The position numbers and the translations under genes are program-made. Source: Heligmosomoides polygyrus polygyrus (taxonomy: Eukaryota; Nematoda; Chromadorea; Rhabditida; Heligmosomidae). From it: DNA of 64,000 nucleotides. Position 1 is the first letter of the stretch, and each line of letters starts with the position of its first letter. Location of the stretch: the NCBI GenBank assembly GCA_947396885.1, contig OX377203.1, positions 25,051,253 through 25,115,252 on the forward strand, written 5' to 3'. Of this stretch, positions 62,353 through 64,000 are shown piece by piece. The notes beneath the pieces were generated by a model that made no database searches, was not told where the DNA came from, and saw only the letters and a program-made list of their open reading frames with translations.

Positions 62353-62577
62353 TTAGACAGTTAGGTTCTCAAAAGGCCTGATGTTTTCTCCATCTCGTAA
62401 GCGTTTAGCTCCTTCCATGTTCTTGTCAAACGACGATCTCGTTCTACCAGAAGCATCTTCTACCATTGCGGCAATTTCGGCGAGATCTTTTCCGACGACA
62501 CCTTCCATGTTTTCTTTGTGACCTCGCTGTCGCTTATTGGACTCATCGAACAGTGGCCGAACATTATTAGACAGTTC
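62353..62577 (-). other. Unassigned coding-like open frame
   Basis: On the - strand 74 codons stay open with a coding-like composition: RPLFDESNKRQRGHKENMEG, VVGKDLAEIAAMVEDASGRT and AKRLRDGENIRPFENLTV, then TAA at 62353-62355. Balanced charged residues and few rare ones argue against chance. A stop lies immediately upstream (no clear acceptor), so it may be a single exon end or an element fragment. I do not recognise the family. Confidence 0.3.
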
Positions 62578-62898
62578 TCAGGTCTTCATGGGATATACTC
62601 GTACCACCTTAGATGTCGGGTCTCGCTTTAGGTGTTTTCTGTGCAGTAGATTGTCAACACGGGTCCTTTGCATACCTATTCATATTCCTGGTTGACTCAC
62701 CGGGGTTTCGTACGGAGAGGATGGAGTCCTGCATACGCTCCTACGAATGTGATCATATTTGCTGGAACACCGTCCTCTCGAACGACCTCAACTCGTGTTA
62801 GGCGGGGTCTCCAGGTTTGGAGAAAGTCAGAATGTAGGCTAGCCGCTTCTCCCATTATTTCATTGTCTGTAGAAAAACATCAGCATCTGTGAGGTATA

Positions 62899-63095
62899 GC
62901 GGATGTAGCGCAGACGGAGGGAGGTCCTGATTTGGATTGCTCGCCCAGGACAACCAAGCCTTCCGGGGGGGGGGGCGGTACGTTTACTCAATTCGTATTC
63001 ACATCGCCTCCACGACACTCCGTAGAAGAAGAGTGCATGGCGCATACCAAGAAGGATTGAGAAACGCCGTCCCTTGTCTGTTATCTTTAATCTGT
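62899..63095 (+). mobile_element. tRNA-derived SINE, family B, internally deleted
   Basis: GCGGATGTAGCGCAGACGGA head, GCCCAGGACAACCAAGCCTT, a G-run at about 62958-62968, then ATCGCCTCCACGACACTCC and CATGGCGCATACCAAGAAG. The middle third of the family is missing. Confidence 0.7.
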
Positions 63096-63099
63096 GAGG

Positions 63100-63460
63100 A
63101 ACTCCATTACACGAACTCGAGCTGCTTCTGTGAAATGAGATTGACCTTCCCAGCCTTTCGATTAGCCACAGTTGGACATTTATTGTCCCACGAGAAGAAT
63201 TTCAAGCGTCGGTAGCCGGAGTACTCAGAGATGTGAGCATGGACTGTAGAAGTGTTCAACATTCTGTTATAGATTCAGAAGAGATTCGTCTAGTTTGTTA
63301 CTCCCTAGATGTAGGACACAACCCGGGAGGATAAATTCAATCCGTCATGCATATGTGTGGGTGGAGTATCCCCTTATCAGCGAAATCCCCCGTGGTGACT
63401 TATTCGGGGCAAGATGTGGCTAATGCATTGCGGAGGCGACACGAATGCGCTACTGCCGCT
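63100..63460. other. No recognised feature
   Basis: Possible 3' UTR of the - strand candidate exon that follows; a - strand AATAAA is present near 63180. Confidence 0.3.
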
Positions 63461-63462
63461 GA

Positions 63463-63537
63463 TTAATTCTCAACGAAAATATCCAGCCGTTTTCCCCAGT
63501 TGATGTTGACGCCCGGCGTGTTGCCCGGCCCGACGGC
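63463..63537 (-). CDS. Candidate terminal exon of an unidentified gene
   Basis: On the - strand the acceptor GGCTCTTTTGCAG (ending at + 63538) opens a 75-nt phase-0 exon: AVGPGNTPGVNINWGKRLDI, then FVEN and TAA at 63463-63465. The good acceptor and globular-looking text favour a real exon. I do not recognise the protein, and the GC-rich block upstream (63560-63940) offers no clear preceding exon. Confidence 0.35.
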   Translation of the reverse strand, partial: AVGPGNTPGVNINWGKRLDIFVEN

Positions 63538-63544
63538 CTGCAAA

Positions 63545-64000
63545 AGAGCCGGCCGGCCGTCGGAGCCGGGTCGTTAAAAAGTCCCCGAAGGTCTTCTCGT
63601 GTGCATGTGACGCGTCGTCGAACTAGTCGAGGCAATTTAGGAGATGCTAATGCTTCTCCGACAGAGTTTGGCGCAGAAGTCGCGCTTCGGACGCGCACAC
63701 TCGCATACACTCGGAACTGCCGCGCGATTGAGTTTCGGCGGCTGCAAGAGCAGCAGCAGAATCAGCTGCAGACTCTTCCCTTTGAGTGCGCTTGCCGGTG
63801 GCTGCGGAGGTGGGTCACCCTTCGGTTCTCGAGAGCTCATCACTTGTGGCAGTACGACGAAGCGTTCCGTCGACAACAAATCGCCATTCATGAGCACTTC
63901 TGTCACTGAAAAACAGCTTTGAAGTGCTTTTGGGGACACGCGTCGAACGTCGACAAATGATTGCCGGTATCGGACTCGAATAGCTTGAATTCCCGGAAAT
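63545..64000. other. GC/CpG-rich block at the window end
   Basis: Frames stay open on both strands (for example a - frame with GKSLQLILLLLLQPPK and a + frame with RRLQEQQQNQLQ) but none resembles a known family. It could hold an exon of the - strand gene or a promoter cut by the window edge. Confidence 0.25.

Noticed and set aside
1..64000. CRISPR array, bacterial operons, rRNA or phage genes
   Set aside because: Split genes, eukaryotic transposons and the lack of any regular spacer-repeat pattern rule out a prokaryotic reading.

Overview
This window looks like nuclear DNA from a nematode, most likely a clade V (strongylid or hookworm-like) species. The evidence is a split gene whose exons read as nematode MDT-15 (Mediator subunit 15), introns ranging from 53 nt to about 3.7 kb, short U-rich TTTCAG acceptors, and a repeat load of mariner/Tc, RTE and CR1 elements plus tRNA-derived SINEs. 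There is no bacterial gene organisation; nearly all long open frames outside the two genes described are chance frames or transposon remains.

Layout. 1-13.6 kb is mostly non-coding: a GC/CpG-rich stretch (1.75-2.29 kb), a hairpin MITE (4.6 kb), a dead mariner with an RTE retrotransposon nested in it (5.04-6.87 kb), two long foldback repeats (9.5-10.2 and 12.55-12.99 kb), minisatellites and TTCGAA-rich arrays. At 13590-13786 lies the last coding exon of a DEAD-box splicing helicase (DDX23/Prp28). Only 472 nt after its stop codon, mdt-15 begins (ATG 14259) and runs through 16 coding exons to a stop at 35317-35319, giving about 745 residues: an N-terminal KIX domain, a Gln/Pro/Met-rich middle and the conserved C-terminal MED15 region. 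Its introns carry SINEs, hairpin MITEs, a (GA)n tract and a foldback mariner-family remnant.

From 36.1 kb to the end the sequence is dominated by transposons: a Tc3-like element (36.7-38.3 kb) inside degenerate tandem repeats, a CR1-like LINE 3' fragment on the + strand (40.3-41.4 kb), a longer CR1-like LINE on the - strand (41.7-43.4 kb) sitting in a TTCGAA array, a long foldback element (43.67-46.75 kb) carrying both a 5'-truncated RTE with a 15-bp target duplication and a second retroinsert in its left arm, and two SINE families with many copies. Two short minus-strand terminal exons (52.6 and 63.5 kb) and an unassigned coding-like frame (62.4 kb) are the only hints of host genes there.

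How the genes fit: the helicase acts in pre-mRNA splicing (U5/tri-snRNP step) and MDT-15 is a transcriptional coactivator for lipid and stress programmes. Same strand and short spacing suggest a nematode-type operon or at least tight head-to-tail packing, but this is inference.
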